DNA of 64,000 bases, from positions 36,275,502 to 36,339,501 of the forward strand of contig JALIRH010000004.1 in assembly GCA_023055505.1 (NCBI GenBank), written 5' to 3'. The stretch's first letter is position 1. Each line of letters starts with the position of its first letter. Position numbers and translations under genes: made by a program. The DNA comes from Callipepla californica brunnescens. Its lineage: Eukaryota > Chordata > Aves > Galliformes > Odontophoridae. The notes under the pieces were generated by a model, which was not told the DNA's origin, did no database searches, and saw only the letters and a list, made by a program, of their open reading frames with translations. Below are positions 36,601 through 49,990 of this stretch, piece after piece.

Positions 36601-38029
36601 TGCTCAGTGTCTGTAACAGTGCATGAAAAGATGAAAAATTATTAACTGACTTGAAAAAAGAAGTGCTTAATTGTCAAACTGCCAAACAGAGTACTTCTGA
36701 CAGGTTGTAATAAGGAAGTTACTGGGACCTGGCAATTTAAAAACACTTAGTTTAGTTGCTATCACTTAAACTCCTTAATTGCTGTTGGAGAGGAAGATAC
36801 ATTATATCATTAGTTCACTCCCATCTCTTCCCCAAATTCAAATATTTATTGAACCCGTCTGCCTTTCCTGCATTCACATGATCAATTCTACTACTTCCAT
36901 ATAGGAATAAATCAAGACAATTTTGTTAGTATATCTTATTTTTTGTCTACTTAATCATCTAATTTTTCTTAATTCTGCTAACTATATATTTCACCCTCTG
37001 TCTTTCCCTTATCAGTTTTTCTGCCATTTTCAGTTTTTCATCTACATTATTAGCATCCTCCCTCACTTGTTACATACATTTGTGCCCTCTCAGAGGGAAA
37101 GTGACTCTTTGCTGTAGCTTTTTGGACCTCTAAAATAGATTATTGAAACATTCACCTATTGTCATGCACATTTTCAGCCATGAATGTTTTTTGTTCTGCT
37201 GCAGCTGACTCTTTTGAAGCATGACATTCACAGGTAGCAGTCTCACCTGTAGCTAGAATTAAATTCACTTGTAATTAAAACCAAATCAAGATCATTTGCA
37301 CCAAAGCTACCAAGGTATTCTAAGACAGTTCTTCTGTGATAAGCCAACAGGAAAGCCTTAAATTTCACACAACACTGTGAGCTGGGAAACAGCTAGCTTT
37401 AATGTGTCATATCAAGATGCAACACTGATTTGGGAAAAACAGTTCACATTACCAATGTAAAGATTTCAGGATTGGCAGAACAGTCTAACTGTACTAATTT
37501 ATAGCACAGTCAGTCACCATAGCAAAGGCAAGTCATCTGCCATCTCCGGCTACTTCCCTGGAACACTCAGAAAAGTAGACTTTATCAAGTAAGCAGCCAA
37601 GCCTTCCTTTTTTCATTCACGTTTTTGTTCATCCCTACATGCAGTTTCAAGTCCAGTAAAGGAGCAGCATTTTAGTTTTAAATGCAATTAGACATATACA
37701 TTTATAGGAACCAAAGTTTCACGCACCCCATAAAAAGTAGCTTTACTGAGCTGACTCCTGTAACTTTACATAGGAACACAACATTACTGCAGTGTCATAT
37801 GGGACAGGGTTTAAATAACACTGCCTTGCAAGACTGCCCAGTTGTGATCAGGTTCTGAGACATAATTGTCCCAGACAGACACGGTAGGCATAACTTCCCT
37901 ACATCTTCATTATTCAATAGTCTCTTTTCATACACTTACCCCAGTAAATTTGCTCCATTCCACTGCTACTCTAAATCCACCTTTTGATACTGTCATTATT
38001 GTTTCTCTCTCCTCCCTATAATCACAGGG

Positions 38030-38100
38030 TTTCTATCACAAAATCACAAAGTATCTTAAGATGTAAAGGACGCAATAAAGATCAAGCCCAACTAAGTTCT
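38030..38100 (-). mobile_element. very degenerate CR1 3' tail
   Basis: 'atcacaaaatcacaaagtatcttaagatgtaaaggacgcaataaagatcaagcccaac' has the rhythm of the antisense CR1 tail ('atcacagaatcacagaatggtt...agggacctttaaagatcatctagtccaac'), with many substitutions. Assignment is tentative. Confidence 0.45.
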
Positions 38101-39993
38101 TTCTTATATATTTTCTAAGGACAGCTGTTGAAAATCCATTGTTACGCAAAGAACTCAGATGCAAAACTAAATAATGTGTTCCCTGTAGTCCAGAAATCCA
38201 TCTTAAGAACTGATCATAGGTCAGCTGAGTTACTCCTGCCCTTTGTTCAACTTTGTGAATTGAACTGGATGTGAAGTTATTTATAGATTGCATTGTGTAA
38301 CGGTCAGAAAACAAGGAAAAATTCTAGCCATCTAAACAACTCAAAATCTAATAAGTGAAACAAAACTGACTTCTTGAGGAGGTCAGGAAAGTACAAATAA
38401 GAGCATTTTTCTTCATGTTGATTTCCAAGCAGAGCCTTGCAGAAATGGAACATACACATATATTGTACAGGGCAGGGAAGATCAGCAAAATCTTCACCAA
38501 AATGAGGAACTCATTTAATAAAAAAAGACATCAGAAAACTACTTTCCTCTAGGCAAACATGATAAATCACCCCTGTCAGTCTCCTTAACCATGAATGCAT
38601 CTAGTATTTTGTGGGTTTGTTGCCTTATTAGGTCTTCACATGTCTTTAACTCTAGATAGGTACATAAAGAATTAAGCACTGATTTAAAATCTTGTTACAG
38701 ACTTTATTTTCTGCTAGCCCAATAGGAAACGATATAACTTCATGGAAGAGGACTGTTCCTGTCTGTAAACTGCACTGTGTTAATCAGGCAACACATACAG
38801 AAATTAATGAGGTCATGAAGCTTACTACACTTACTTTAATAAATGTTCCCTACCTGTTACAACTCATGGCTTCATAACTCCCTATCCAAACTCTTCTTTG
38901 TGAAACTGTAGTCACAAATTCATATTTGCAGACTTACATTTCCTTGGTAATTGTCCAGTCAGTAATAGTAATAGTCTAATTGACTTACTGTCAATAGCGT
39001 TTTACCAAAATCATACACTCCAATTGTATGCATTCTGAAGTTAAGACAAAGGTTTCCAATATTCGAATGTCAAAAATAATGACATCACATTATTTTCCCA
39101 AAATCAAATTCAATCCATAATTCTTTTGTCCATTCCTGAAGATCAGATGATACAACCATGAACTGAACCACAGCTGCTTCTACTACCATAAAGTTGCACC
39201 AGCTTCTATTTTAAACAAATCAGCCATTGAATATAATCCTCAAAGTCTAAGACTTAAAATCAGTGCCTTCAATATTTAGTCATTTTTTGTTCTTGGATTG
39301 AGAAATAAACACCGTAGGCCTTCTTTGTTGGTATACCTCTAAGAGTCCACAGTCTTTGAAACAGGAAAAAAGCACAAAATCCTTATGTACAATTTCCTCA
39401 AGTCTTGTGGTTATTAAACCATGATTTCTAACTGAAGCTTTTCCAATACAGTGCATATAAAGAATCTATATGAACAGGTTGTTCAGCATCTTAAAACATA
39501 TATTGCTCCTCCAGTACGTTTTTTGGCTCTTCTCTGCTTGTCTATTTTCACAAACTTTGTATGCATGCATACATTTTGAAATACTTGCTTCTGCCAACTT
39601 AAGCTGAAATGATTCAGAGAGTTCAATAATTTTTAGCAATGCAAAAATGGTAGCTCAAGAGAAACTGATTTGCATGTTCACATTCACATACACAGAAAGT
39701 TTAATCACGAAGTCATTTATCCATATAGAAATTAACTAAAAAAGGAGCAGAGAATTAAATGATTCAAACATCTACCTAAGTGTACAGTTTAGTATGCAAG
39801 GGAGAATATGAGCTTTGCGCTCCTTGAGACAGTCATTGCATACATTATAATGTAGAGTCTCATGTTTTGTAGAATTCTTGAGCAAACTCAGTTACCAGAA
39901 GAAGACTGAATACAGAAGCATGGAGATCAACATTCATTAAATTACCATTCTTACTACAGTTGGATTACATCATTTAAACCTAACTTTGTTTAC

Positions 39994-40089
39994 CACAGCA
40001 TCGGTATGAAGCAAGACTTCACCTTTGTTGTTGATGGGTGGGTACATTAGCCAGAATAACCTGGGATTTGCATAATTTAGAGGAGGTTT
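39994..40089 (-). other. possible coding exon, gene not recognised
   Basis: On the minus strand a strong acceptor (GTTTGTTGTTGTTTTTCCCC then AG) precedes a 96-bp open segment followed by a GTAAAC donor-like site. In phase 0 it encodes 32 residues beginning Lys-Pro-Pro-Leu-Asn-Tyr-Ala-Asn-Pro and ending Leu-His-Thr-Asp-Ala-Val. The composition is protein-like, with Trp, Tyr, several Pro and no low complexity. GC is higher than the surroundings. It is the best splice-supported coding candidate in the window. I do not recognise the protein family. The frame continues open into both flanks (39970-40179), as chance frames in AT-rich DNA also do, so confidence stays low. Confidence 0.3.
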
Positions 40090-40355
40090 CTGGGGAAAAA
40101 CAACAACAAACAGAAAACTACTCCTACATGGCCATAGTTGTTTACCCCTCAATTGCCCAGAAGTTTCTAAGAAAAACATAAAATTAAAACAAGTCTGACA
40201 GATACTCAGATATCCAGGACTTGAAGCTTACATAATAGCGGTAAATACAGAAGCCTGAGAAGCTAAACTGCATATTGCTTTTGCAAAAGGTTCACACAAG
40301 GGACAAATTTGCAGCTATCTGCTACTACAAGTGTATTTTAGAAAGTACTGAGATA

Positions 40356-40386
<31 letters not shown>
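40356..40386. repeat. (TA)n(CA)n compound microsatellite
   Basis: About seven TA units change directly to about eight CA units. Confidence 0.92.
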
Positions 40387-43300
40387 GTTTATATAACTAT
40401 GTGCTCTGTTTATATAACTGGTACTATGATGTTTAATCATCTTAAATATCTAGTCATTGGTAAAACACTAGAGCCAGCTGACACTGCAGATGTGCTGTCA
40501 AGAATGCCAGACTGTGACTAAAAGCAAGACTACCGAAGTGTATCCTCATCCATGTAGACTACAATATTCCAGTTCTGTTACTCCAACACTCATCATAGCA
40601 CCCACTCACTTAGCACACAACCATTTATTCATACATCTGACACATCTACACTACGTAATTTTTACCTGTCTGGAAGTCTTGCCCTAGAAAGACAGGCCAC
40701 TTTCCTACTGGAGGGCAGTAAGTTTAGTCAGTGTTAATCGACTCATTATCACAATGTGCTCTAAAAGTTAATGCTAATATCCTACAAATGCTTCCTCATT
40801 GCACTTAAGAGTATGTTTTGGGCTCTTTTAAAGTTTGAAGAACATTACCACAAAAACTTTGGAGAAAACTCATCAAGCCATACGCACTAATAATCACCAA
40901 CACTTTATATTTGAAAGGAAACTTCCCCACTGCTTTCAGTCTAAGCTTGTAATGTTGGAAAAAGTTGTAACATGAAATTTCTTAAGATAAAACAAAATAT
41001 TCTCAAGCCCACTTCTGCCATCAACACAAACTAAGTAAAATAAAGACGCAGTGCAACTACCAAAATACATCACATTCAAGGTGGCTTACACATCAATCTA
41101 ATAAATGTTTATCATTTAAACTACTAAGTAAAGTCAATAACTGACTAATGAAATTCTAAGCGTAGGACTGACAGCTTGCAGGAGGTGGCATTACAGTTTG
41201 AAGCTCTCATAAAAATAACAAGTGGGTGTCTGCTCTCTCCTTTTCCTTTGAAGTAGTAAGGATAAAAATGGTTTGCCAAGAAGTTAAATAACTGTTGGCC
41301 AAATGATTTTTGCCATCCTCCTATATTTATACAAAGTCACCACTAGAATTGTCTATTTATTGCAACCTAACTAATGTTTCAGGTTGAAATTCTTTATGCA
41401 ACATAGCAACAACATTTAGAACAACCGAGAGTTTCACTTACAGAGCGTCATTTCCTTGCATGTCTGATTGAACAGGAATACTATTGTGACTACCACCCCA
41501 AAGAGAGACAAGAACAGAACTGAGACTCAATATGGGGTAGGAGAGCAAACTTTGAAAGCTAGAATTGACAGCTCTGAGGCTAGGGATTGATGAAAGAAAT
41601 GAAAATGGCACTGCAGCTGAGAAAAGGTGTAACATGTCATTTCCTAGTCAGAGTTAAGATTCAAAGTTAAGAAAGTGTACAAGTACTTGGGTATGTTTAT
41701 ACACATACATGTGTATGTTTATATATATTACATACATGCCCATAACATGGAATTTCATCTAGATTAAGCACAGCTAGACAACTTTAAAAAAAAGTTAAAT
41801 CTCAGTAGAACACAGCATATCACATAGACACATATTTTCTTCTATATAAACAGACCAACTGACTCCAAATACTTAATGCAAAGCACAAGGCACCCAAAAG
41901 AGAACAGCTTTTTAGGCTGATGTACTGGAAGCCTGGGGGGTGGGGCGGGAGCTGAGAGTTTTACCCATCATTATTTAGTTTTAAAACAAATTTCTAAGAC
42001 TTCTTCTGCCATAGTGGTTTCTCTTGTATCATTTTTGAAAGAAGATTAGTTTACATACTAAACACATCAAAATACTCTTTACAGTTCATTAAAATGTCTT
42101 CCTTGTCCAAAAAAGAAAATATTAAGGATGCTAATTTCTGCAGCCTGGATGCCAAGTACATTTCTCTGCTTTTTCAATTTAGGTGGCATTTCATTTTATA
42201 ACTCCACCCCGTTTCCATGGCAAAATGAAGAGACCAGTTGCAATACAAACTGAGTACACTTGATTTCATTTAGAGAGTCTGAGAACTACAGACAGTATTC
42301 ACAGAGATCCCACGTAACTAAGAAAACTAATGTCAAAAAAAAGTCAGTGAATTGACGAACCCCAAACCTTTTAACAGAAGGAAATTAGCATCAATTTCTC
42401 AACATTTTATGAAACTCATTCTTCTTTCAGTGTGAAAGTAACATACAAATAACTTCACAGCACAGAATAAACAATAATCAAAATCCAGAAATTTAGTTTT
42501 CAACATTTTTGCACCACCTTTGCAAGGTGGTTGGAGCTGCCTAGGTACACTGGAGATTCGATCCCCCATTTACAGAATCTCTAAAACAGAAGTTGACAGA
42601 ACTAGAGATATATATAAGTCTCTGTGTGCATACAGATTTTAGCATGTGTATGTGGGAAAGGTATACATGTATTAGTGTATCATATATATATACTAATATA
42701 AAAATATACACATTAATATATTTGCTAATATAGCCACAATCCATCACTGATTTATTACTGGGAACAAAGTTCTGCTCCAGAAGTCCAGCTGATTTGCCTT
42801 GTTCGTATGGTTAAGGTACGAACATAACCTTAAGAGTTCTGATCACAACAATATGCATCCCAGTGGGTTTAGAGAAAGGAGGGAAATCATCTTTGTTGTC
42901 TGCAGAGCCACCACCAAATCTGCCTAGGATAGCTTCATTACATTACAATCCCTACCAATAAATTTCTGATAAGTTTCAGGTTACAGCTTGATTTCAGACA
43001 CAACACAGCTCTTCAGCATAGGGCAAGAATTTGGATACTTGTATCTATTCTAAGCTTAAACATTGAAAAAAAAAGTGCAGATTCACATTCTCTATCCCCT
43101 CTACAAAAACAGTTTTTAACTGAAAACTTCAGTAGTTCATGCAAAGAACTTACACATCAAGTTTTATCAACACAGAAGATGCAACACCCTCAGGACACAC
43201 TACAAAAGGGGACAAGTTCAGCCATCTTAGTACCTGAAGCACCTAGTCCTGCAACTTCCAGTACAAATTCAATATTACAGCCAACACCACACAAATATTA

Positions 43301-44071
43301 TTTCTCCTAAAACGCCATTTTATTCTTTTACGTTACGTGACTTATCTATCATCAGCACATACATAAACAGCTTACCTGCACTTCACCACAACTTCCACCA
43401 GCCTTCTCTTCTCTGCAAAGTCTATTCTAAATGCAAGCTCTCCACGTCTGATTTATGTGGTCCTCCCATCTCCTGCAGCTGTGACAGATAATGGGATACA
43501 GCTGACTAGGCCATTCTTAGCAGCTCATTTACTGATGGTCCACCCTCCCCAAAACTTTTTTAGGAATATTTACTTCATATTGTTTACTCTGATGGCTTTT
43601 TTTAGAATTCATGATAGTGTGCTTAATGTACATATGGGATTTTAAAAGTTTGAGTTTCCCTGATGGTCTGGTTGATCTGTTATTAGAAAGTGCTGTATCA
43701 CAGTCCCAAATGGTTGAAAGCACTTTTCTGCTTTTGAACACATACTATCTTATAAGTTGCTTTTCTTTGAGTCTGGAAGAAAGGCTAGTGTATTGAAAAC
43801 GGCTGTATCAGTTTGCATAATATTTGACGTTGCCTCTTCCCACAGACTGCATTTCTCTGAATAAAGATATCTGAAAGCTATAAACAGATGGAAAGATATT
43901 CACTTTCACAATAATCTTAGCAAGAAATTCAAAGGAGTGAGTCAAACAGCTATGTGCTAATGCGTGTTATCAAGGACATTTGGAATGCTAACACTACATC
44001 AAAATAAATATATCTGATCTATAGAAGATGTAAAAATAACAAAAACGCAATGTGAGAACTTCACTGTCAGT

Positions 44072-44108
44072 AAAAAAAAAAAAAAAAGAAACAGAGAGAG
44101 AGAGAAAA
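44072..44108. repeat. poly(A) followed by (GA)n
   Basis: A16, GAAAC, then about six GA units and A4. It is a purine-rich simple repeat. Confidence 0.88.
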
Positions 44109-45171
44109 CGCAAAGTGGAAATCACTTCAGCCCCCTTCATTCAAACAGTACCTTCAGTAATAAATTGAACTCTGCATCTTAGAAAGACATGTGCTCTGAG
44201 TTAACTGAATTTTGAGCTGCTACGACTAGATATTTATTGAGCCTTAATAGACAAACTGATACAGAATGCTGCACCTATATTAAGCATTCCACAATGCATA
44301 CCTGATTTGTAAGATATAACATCTTTTAGTAGATAGTGCATACATTATACCTACATCAGATATATAGTCACATCACACTGCACATTGCTTAAGCGCTGCT
44401 ACACAGAACTAGTTTAGCAAGAAACACTGAGTGACGTTTTCTGCAGAGGACCAAGGCCTTGAGTCTCATATTTAACAAATCAGCTCTGCACAGCTTTCTT
44501 TGTCTGTCTGCTAATTTAATGACTACATAAATTCCATTACTAGTGCTTTATTTTATTCTGTAATTTATAACACTGACATTCATCTCTATCTCCACATTAT
44601 CTTCTGTCAGCCACACTGTAAGAAATTCAAGCCTCGGCTCAATACATATATGTACAGATTACTGTTTCAGACATGACCAATTAAATGTGGTTTATCTAAA
44701 ACTTTAGTTCATGGGATGTAAACTCAAATACTGAAATATCACTCCCTTCTTTATGAGGTGTTCAGTTATGCATGAGTAAAATAATAATATTCAAAGTACA
44801 TTAAAATCAAAGTAGTGAAAAATAGCTTCTCATGTCAAGGAAGAGTTGAATTTTAAAGTAAACTGAAATAACAGGAAAAATATCCTCATGCCCTAAAACA
44901 AGGAATGCATAGGGAATAAATATTCAACTCTGGAAATCAAAGCAAAAATCAATCCTAAAAAGTAAAATCCTTTCTTTGGCCTGCTGGTAAAGTTAATGTT
45001 AAATGAACTTGAGTTGCTAGCTCACAACCAACAGAGTTCCTGCATATGACCACTGCAGAAGCATGGCAACAGAAATGCGAAAAGGAAAAATCCTGGAAGA
45101 AAATACCAAACCATCATCAGTGTTCTCAAGACAAGGTCCAAAGCAACAGTTTCAAATATGCTTCTATTCTA

Positions 45172-45193
45172 TATGTGTGTGTGTGTGTGTGTA
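45172..45193. repeat. (GT)n microsatellite
   Basis: About 10-11 GT dinucleotides. Confidence 0.9.
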
Positions 45194-48146
45194 TCCATAT
45201 CTATAAGGCTATTAATTCTAGGAATGCATAAATACAACTGTGCACACTGTCCAGCTACTTTGAATAATTTCTGTCTTCAGTTGTTTCCTACTTTCAACAT
45301 TAAATAGAACAGAATATAGTGTTATCCTAGATCAAGCAGGGAAGGACAACTCTGCTATAAACAGGCAATGACAGGACTCTAAAATATTATGGAAATCCAA
45401 GAACTATAATTTAAAAAGACAACATTCTGCAGAAAAATTCAACATATAAGAAAACAACAGCAATTATACACACACACATACATAAAAAGCACATTAATTC
45501 AAAACCCGTTCCACCACAAACTGACTCTAGTTCCATTACAATAGACTATCCCACCATTTAATATTTGCTGTATCAAGTCAGACATCACTCAGTGTACTTA
45601 GTGAGCAACATCAGATTGCTTTAGGTAACCAGTATCTGATTCAATTTTTATGTTTTTTTGTTAAACTGAAGTGTTCTAGGATGCACCAAATACTTGCTTT
45701 TGGTGATCTATAATTTTGAGTTAATTACATAACAGCTAGCCTTGCTGCCTATGCCTTCTCTAAACTGTCACTCACTGTTTCTCATAGCAACCAAGTTGTT
45801 CTTAATACTGTAACAGAATGACTTATTAGGGCTCAATTAAAAGGCTTCATTTGATCCATGCAGTAACACATCACAGTTGTTGATTAAATTAGTCAACTTG
45901 GTACAAAACAGACTTGAATCACAGAATCTGACACATCAGAGAAAGGAAAAGACACATTATTTCATACTGTATATCTACTTACCAATATATAATTTATCTC
46001 AGGGTGTATTTTGAAGTCTTTGTCTCCTGATTTTAAACATCTCCAATAATAATACTTGCATTGCTATTCTACAAAGCTTAGCAAATCTTTTTTTTTCTTT
46101 TTTTTTAAAGTTTACCTGAATTGATATGTAACTGAACTAAGAAAGTATTTATGCACCTGTTTATAAACTTCATGTATTGATAGATAGTAACAGTCTCACT
46201 ATATTGATTCCAGGTTCTGTTCTATGTTTTCAGGTATAAAAATACTCATTAAGATTAAAAACATATTCATAACATTTAGGTTTGGGCTCACAAGGCTTTT
46301 GAAATTGCCAGCAGATTAACATCTCCTCTATTCCTTTAGTTGGGTTCTCCCCAAAGAGAACACAATTCATAAATCATGATGAAAAAAATAACTTACAATA
46401 AAGAAAGTGGTTGTTAGTGTTATTGTAAACACAACAAAACAGGGCATTAAAGGAAGGGAGCTGGGAGAAAAAGGGAGAGGTCAGAACCTTGTTCCCAGAC
46501 AGAAGACTGAAAAACTCTAGTTAAAAGCACTCATTAGAATATATATGTGTTTTAAATCTGAAAAGTGACTTTACCAAATGATGTTATCTTAAGTCAGATT
46601 CTCTTATGCACAGCCTTAGGGATCTCTTTACAAATATCTAAATTCTTGAAATAACTGAAACTAAAGAGGTACCTAAATCATTAAAATATGCAAACTTTAA
46701 GTCTTTCACTTAATACAGAAATGTCAAAATTCTTAGGAATACCATTTTTTGCATATCCACTCAAAATAGCTTTCATCTCAACAACACTCATTTCAATCCT
46801 TCTCTCATATCAAGTTCGTCAAAATGTCCATATTCCCTGAATGGTTGGGTTTGCAACTTTCATTAAAATCTTATCTGACACACAGTGATGAAAGCAAAAT
46901 GAAAGCACAATTGCCATGTCTCTGAATATGAAGGGACCCAGATTCTTCTCTTCCTCTCTTAAGAAAGTGCCTCCTACCACAATGGCAGAGGCTAGTAAAA
47001 AAAAAAATTAAGGGAGTTGAGAGCACTGTAGCATGGAATAAATGATGCTTCAGAGCTCTCCTTGTGAGCCTAGGGCTTTAGGGAGAGTTCAAGATTCACT
47101 GATCTAGAAGAAAACTTCAGTGAGAGCCATAATTCCACACAGAAGTCCAGACTCTGAAGAGAGAGAGAGAAGTCCTTGGAATTTATCACAACCCCATAAC
47201 CAGTTTCAGAAGTATAACCAATGATTGCTTAACACAAGGTAAATAAAACAGCCCTGGGAGTCAGGGTTAGAGCAAACCACTCTCTTCAGCCCAGTGACTC
47301 CACAATAGCCTGCTTTAGATTTATAGCCCTTTCTTACTTAGACTCTTTGACTTTTATATCTTAAAATAGTACTGATTGCTATTAACAGGAAAAGAACATT
47401 TCAACTTCACACAGAAATGGCTGATTAGGACCATTTTCTGTTCATTCTAAACCCTTCAGATGGAGGATAGCCTTGAAATGAATGACTAGTGTAATCGGTA
47501 TGCTATTGAACAAAAGAGCAGCAATATTACCAGTGCTTGTGTCTGTAAGCTGCACATCTTGAGGACATGACAAGTACACATTAGAAGCAGAGAAAGACAG
47601 AACAGAAAGGGTCACTTCGATCAAATAGGAAAGTCCAGAGCAGTGAGCTGGGCATGACACCCTTCTGCTTAGAACTGAAGTTGGGCAAAATTGGATTTAG
47701 CATGGAGGGCTGTAAGACAGTATGATGGTTTCTTTAGAAGTAGCAATAATTTTTAACAAAATTCTTTACCGACATATTTTATTGGATTTATTCTCCAGAA
47801 TAAGATAACCTATCCCCAGAACAAGCAAAACCTTCCAATATAAATTTTTGTATATAAAGACTACTACAAAAAAAAATTTGCAATATGCTCATTCAATGTC
47901 AAAGGAAATAGCACAGACACAACAGGTCTTGCTTCCAATACTTACTGAGATGTAGCTCTATTTGCGGTCTCTAAAGAGGCAAGAAAGTCCTGATATGACC
48001 TTTTTAGATGTGTATCCTTACTTCGGAAGAAGCCACTTTATCTGATCAGAAAGCTAAACTTGCACTTTGCATTTCAAAATTCATAATGTAGGTGGATCTT
48101 CTAAAAGTGTAAGCTTCAGTGAATCCCATCTAAGTGCCTGACTCAC

Positions 48147-48206
48147 CCCATAAACATGAAGCTTAAATGCATAACTCAGACCTGCACATGCCATTCTGGG
48201 AACCAT
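48147..48206 (-). other. possible short coding exon, gene not recognised
   Basis: On the minus strand a fair acceptor (GATGCTTTAGTTTCAG) precedes 60 open bases that end at a strong GTGAGT donor. Phase 0 gives 20 residues including Cys-Ala-Gly-Leu-Ser-Tyr-Ala-Phe-Lys-Leu-His. A 60-bp open window is not statistically remarkable. It is listed because both splice signals are good and phase and strand agree with the candidates near 40.0 and 2.5 kb. Confidence 0.18.
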
Positions 48207-48269
48207 CTGAAACTAAAGCATCACAAATTACATTTCTCTGTGCATCAATTTCAAAGACTTTGCTGAAGA

Positions 48270-48440
48270 TAATTCTGAAATTTCACCCTAGCTAACAACC
48301 AGCAGATAAGGAGATGGCCTCTTACTGCACCATCAGCAGAAATGCTGCTAATTACATTGCCATTGCCAGGAATTTCACACTTCAATACAGTTATTTAATC
48401 CATTTGTAGAGAGATGTTAATAACAATACAGTGACTCAAT
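48270..48440. promoter_or_regulatory. candidate conserved noncoding element
   Basis: Repeat-free sequence with dense transcription-factor-like cores: AGATAAGGAGATGG (GATA-like), TGCTAATTACATTGCC (homeodomain TAATTA core), ATTTAATCC and TGACTCA (AP-1-like, near 48432). It has no coding potential. The call rests on texture only; conservation cannot be checked here. Confidence 0.2.
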
Positions 48441-48949
48441 AAGATGTTTGATCCAACTGGATCTTTGAAAGAGGTGAGGTAACATAGAACGAAAACAGAA
48501 AAGAAAAAAAGAAAATTATAAAAAGATTAACTTCGCCCCCAAAAGAAGAAACCTTTTTTGTGTGTAATTGCAAAAACCTAAACTGAAAGGCAATGAATCT
48601 GAAAAAGAATCAATACACTCTTACAGTGCTATTTATAATGAGGTACTTTTGAAAGGAAACTGATGCTTTGAAAATCATGCTCTTCTCTCTGATGAAGGAT
48701 TTTCACCATAGAAAATGCTGGCTTAGAAATGGCAGATTTACAGGGTAAGCAGCAATCAGCCATTATGTCAAAGCAAAAGTTAATCAGAAATGACTTTCTC
48801 TGATATATTTATATGATATATATATAACATATATATATTTCTCTCTTATATAGCCTATTTTAAACAAGCATTTGGGGCTTTCTATCAAGTGAATTCTTGT
48901 TCACAGAACTGAACCAGCAGTTTTATCTTAAATAAACAACATTTCTCTC

Positions 48950-48974
48950 ATGTGTACAAGATTGTTGTACACAT
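48950..48974. repeat. short hairpin, 10-bp arms, 5-nt loop
   Basis: ATGTGTACAA, loop GATTG, TTGTACACAT, with perfect arms. Confidence 0.8.
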
Positions 48975-49369
48975 AACAAGATAAGAATAGGAAAGTGTGA
49001 TTATAATCTACCCTATAGCAGCAAAAAAACTAGTATTGGTAACCCATGGTAAACTGAAAAGAAACAGCATTACGGTTTGCTTTAAGTCATATTCAAATGC
49101 AAGAAAAAAATACTCAGAATAGTTCAGTGTATTTCTCCCAAAAATCTAAAAGAGATTTCAGTAAATTATTCAGATACTGGTAAATTATTCAAAAGCTTAA
49201 AAGTCCATTAGATTTTTTGCTTTATTAATACTTTTTTTCTCCTAAGAATAAAACCATCTATTATAACAGGTGGCTCTTTATAGTAAAAACACTAAAACAG
49301 AAGTAGCAACAGCTGTGGTGGAAGATATCAAAATCGGGAATATTAAGATGAAGCATCATTTGTTTTTAT

Positions 49370-49990
49370 AAAGACATGTTTATTTTGTGATAATGGATAC
49401 AACTAATAGCAGCATATGCTAGAGTGTTCATAGAATCAGTAGTTAATGTTGCATTAATTTCAATGGTTTATTAAATGCATTTGCGGTGCTACATACTTGC
49501 AAAGCTTCTGTCAAACACAGACTAACTTGGTTAATAAATCAACAGCTTCAATCATATTTTTTCATAACATGAATGTTATAGATACTTAAGCTAAGGCCTG
49601 ATTTTAATAGCAAAAACAGAAGAAAGTGCTTTGTGCTTCTAATTTAATGGTTTAGGCACTTAAAATGTTGATCATAGGGAATGAGTGGTAATTATATATG
49701 TTAAGAACAGCTGTGAACTGACATCATTAATGTTCATCGACCTAAATTTATGCTTGTAGCAATATGGCTGTTTTCAGGAAAATCTAAATTAAAGAAAACT
49801 ACATTTAAAAATGAAAGTAAGATCATTGCATGAAAAATTATACTGTACTGAGCTATAAATGACATATCCCTAGTGGAATAATTGAAGTCTTTAAAGTTTA
49901 ACTCTACAGCTCTCAGGTAGCAGAGCGAGAATAATTAAACTCTTAGCCATGCAACAATAATTAAGACTTTGTTCTACAGTGCATTTATTA
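49370..49990. promoter_or_regulatory. candidate conserved noncoding/enhancer-like block
   Basis: About 600 bp free of simple repeats and transposons. It contains many homeodomain- and POU-like cores: GCATTAAT, TTTAATGG, AATTAAAC, CAATAATTAAG and TTCAGGAAA among others. Unlike the surrounding DNA it has no homopolymer runs and many mixed 10-20-mers, a texture typical of deeply conserved vertebrate noncoding elements. There is no open frame of note. This is inference from composition only. Confidence 0.22.

Larger units (their letters stand above)
32023..38029. other. AT-rich noncoding stretch with unusual homopolymers and a hairpin
   Basis: No gene recognised. It holds an A-run at 32068-32082, the T/G homopolymer block at 32427-32461, the perfect hairpin at 33623-33676, an interrupted A-tract near 34431-34451 and a T-tract near 35300-35317. 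The remainder looks unique and AT-rich. Confidence 0.5.
38101..48146. other. AT-rich stretch with microsatellites and one possible exon
   Basis: A possible minus-strand exon at 39994-40089 and simple repeats at 40356-40386, 44072-44108, 45172-45193 and near 46088-46108 are listed separately. A G-rich patch (G6-T-G4-C-G3) lies at about 41935-41950. No other gene or named transposon is visible. Confidence 0.5.

Noticed and set aside
42520..42570. tRNA-like T-arm resemblance (GGAGATTCGATCCCCC)
   Set aside because: No matching anticodon arm, D-arm or A/B box spacing upstream, so it could not be folded into a cloverleaf by eye.
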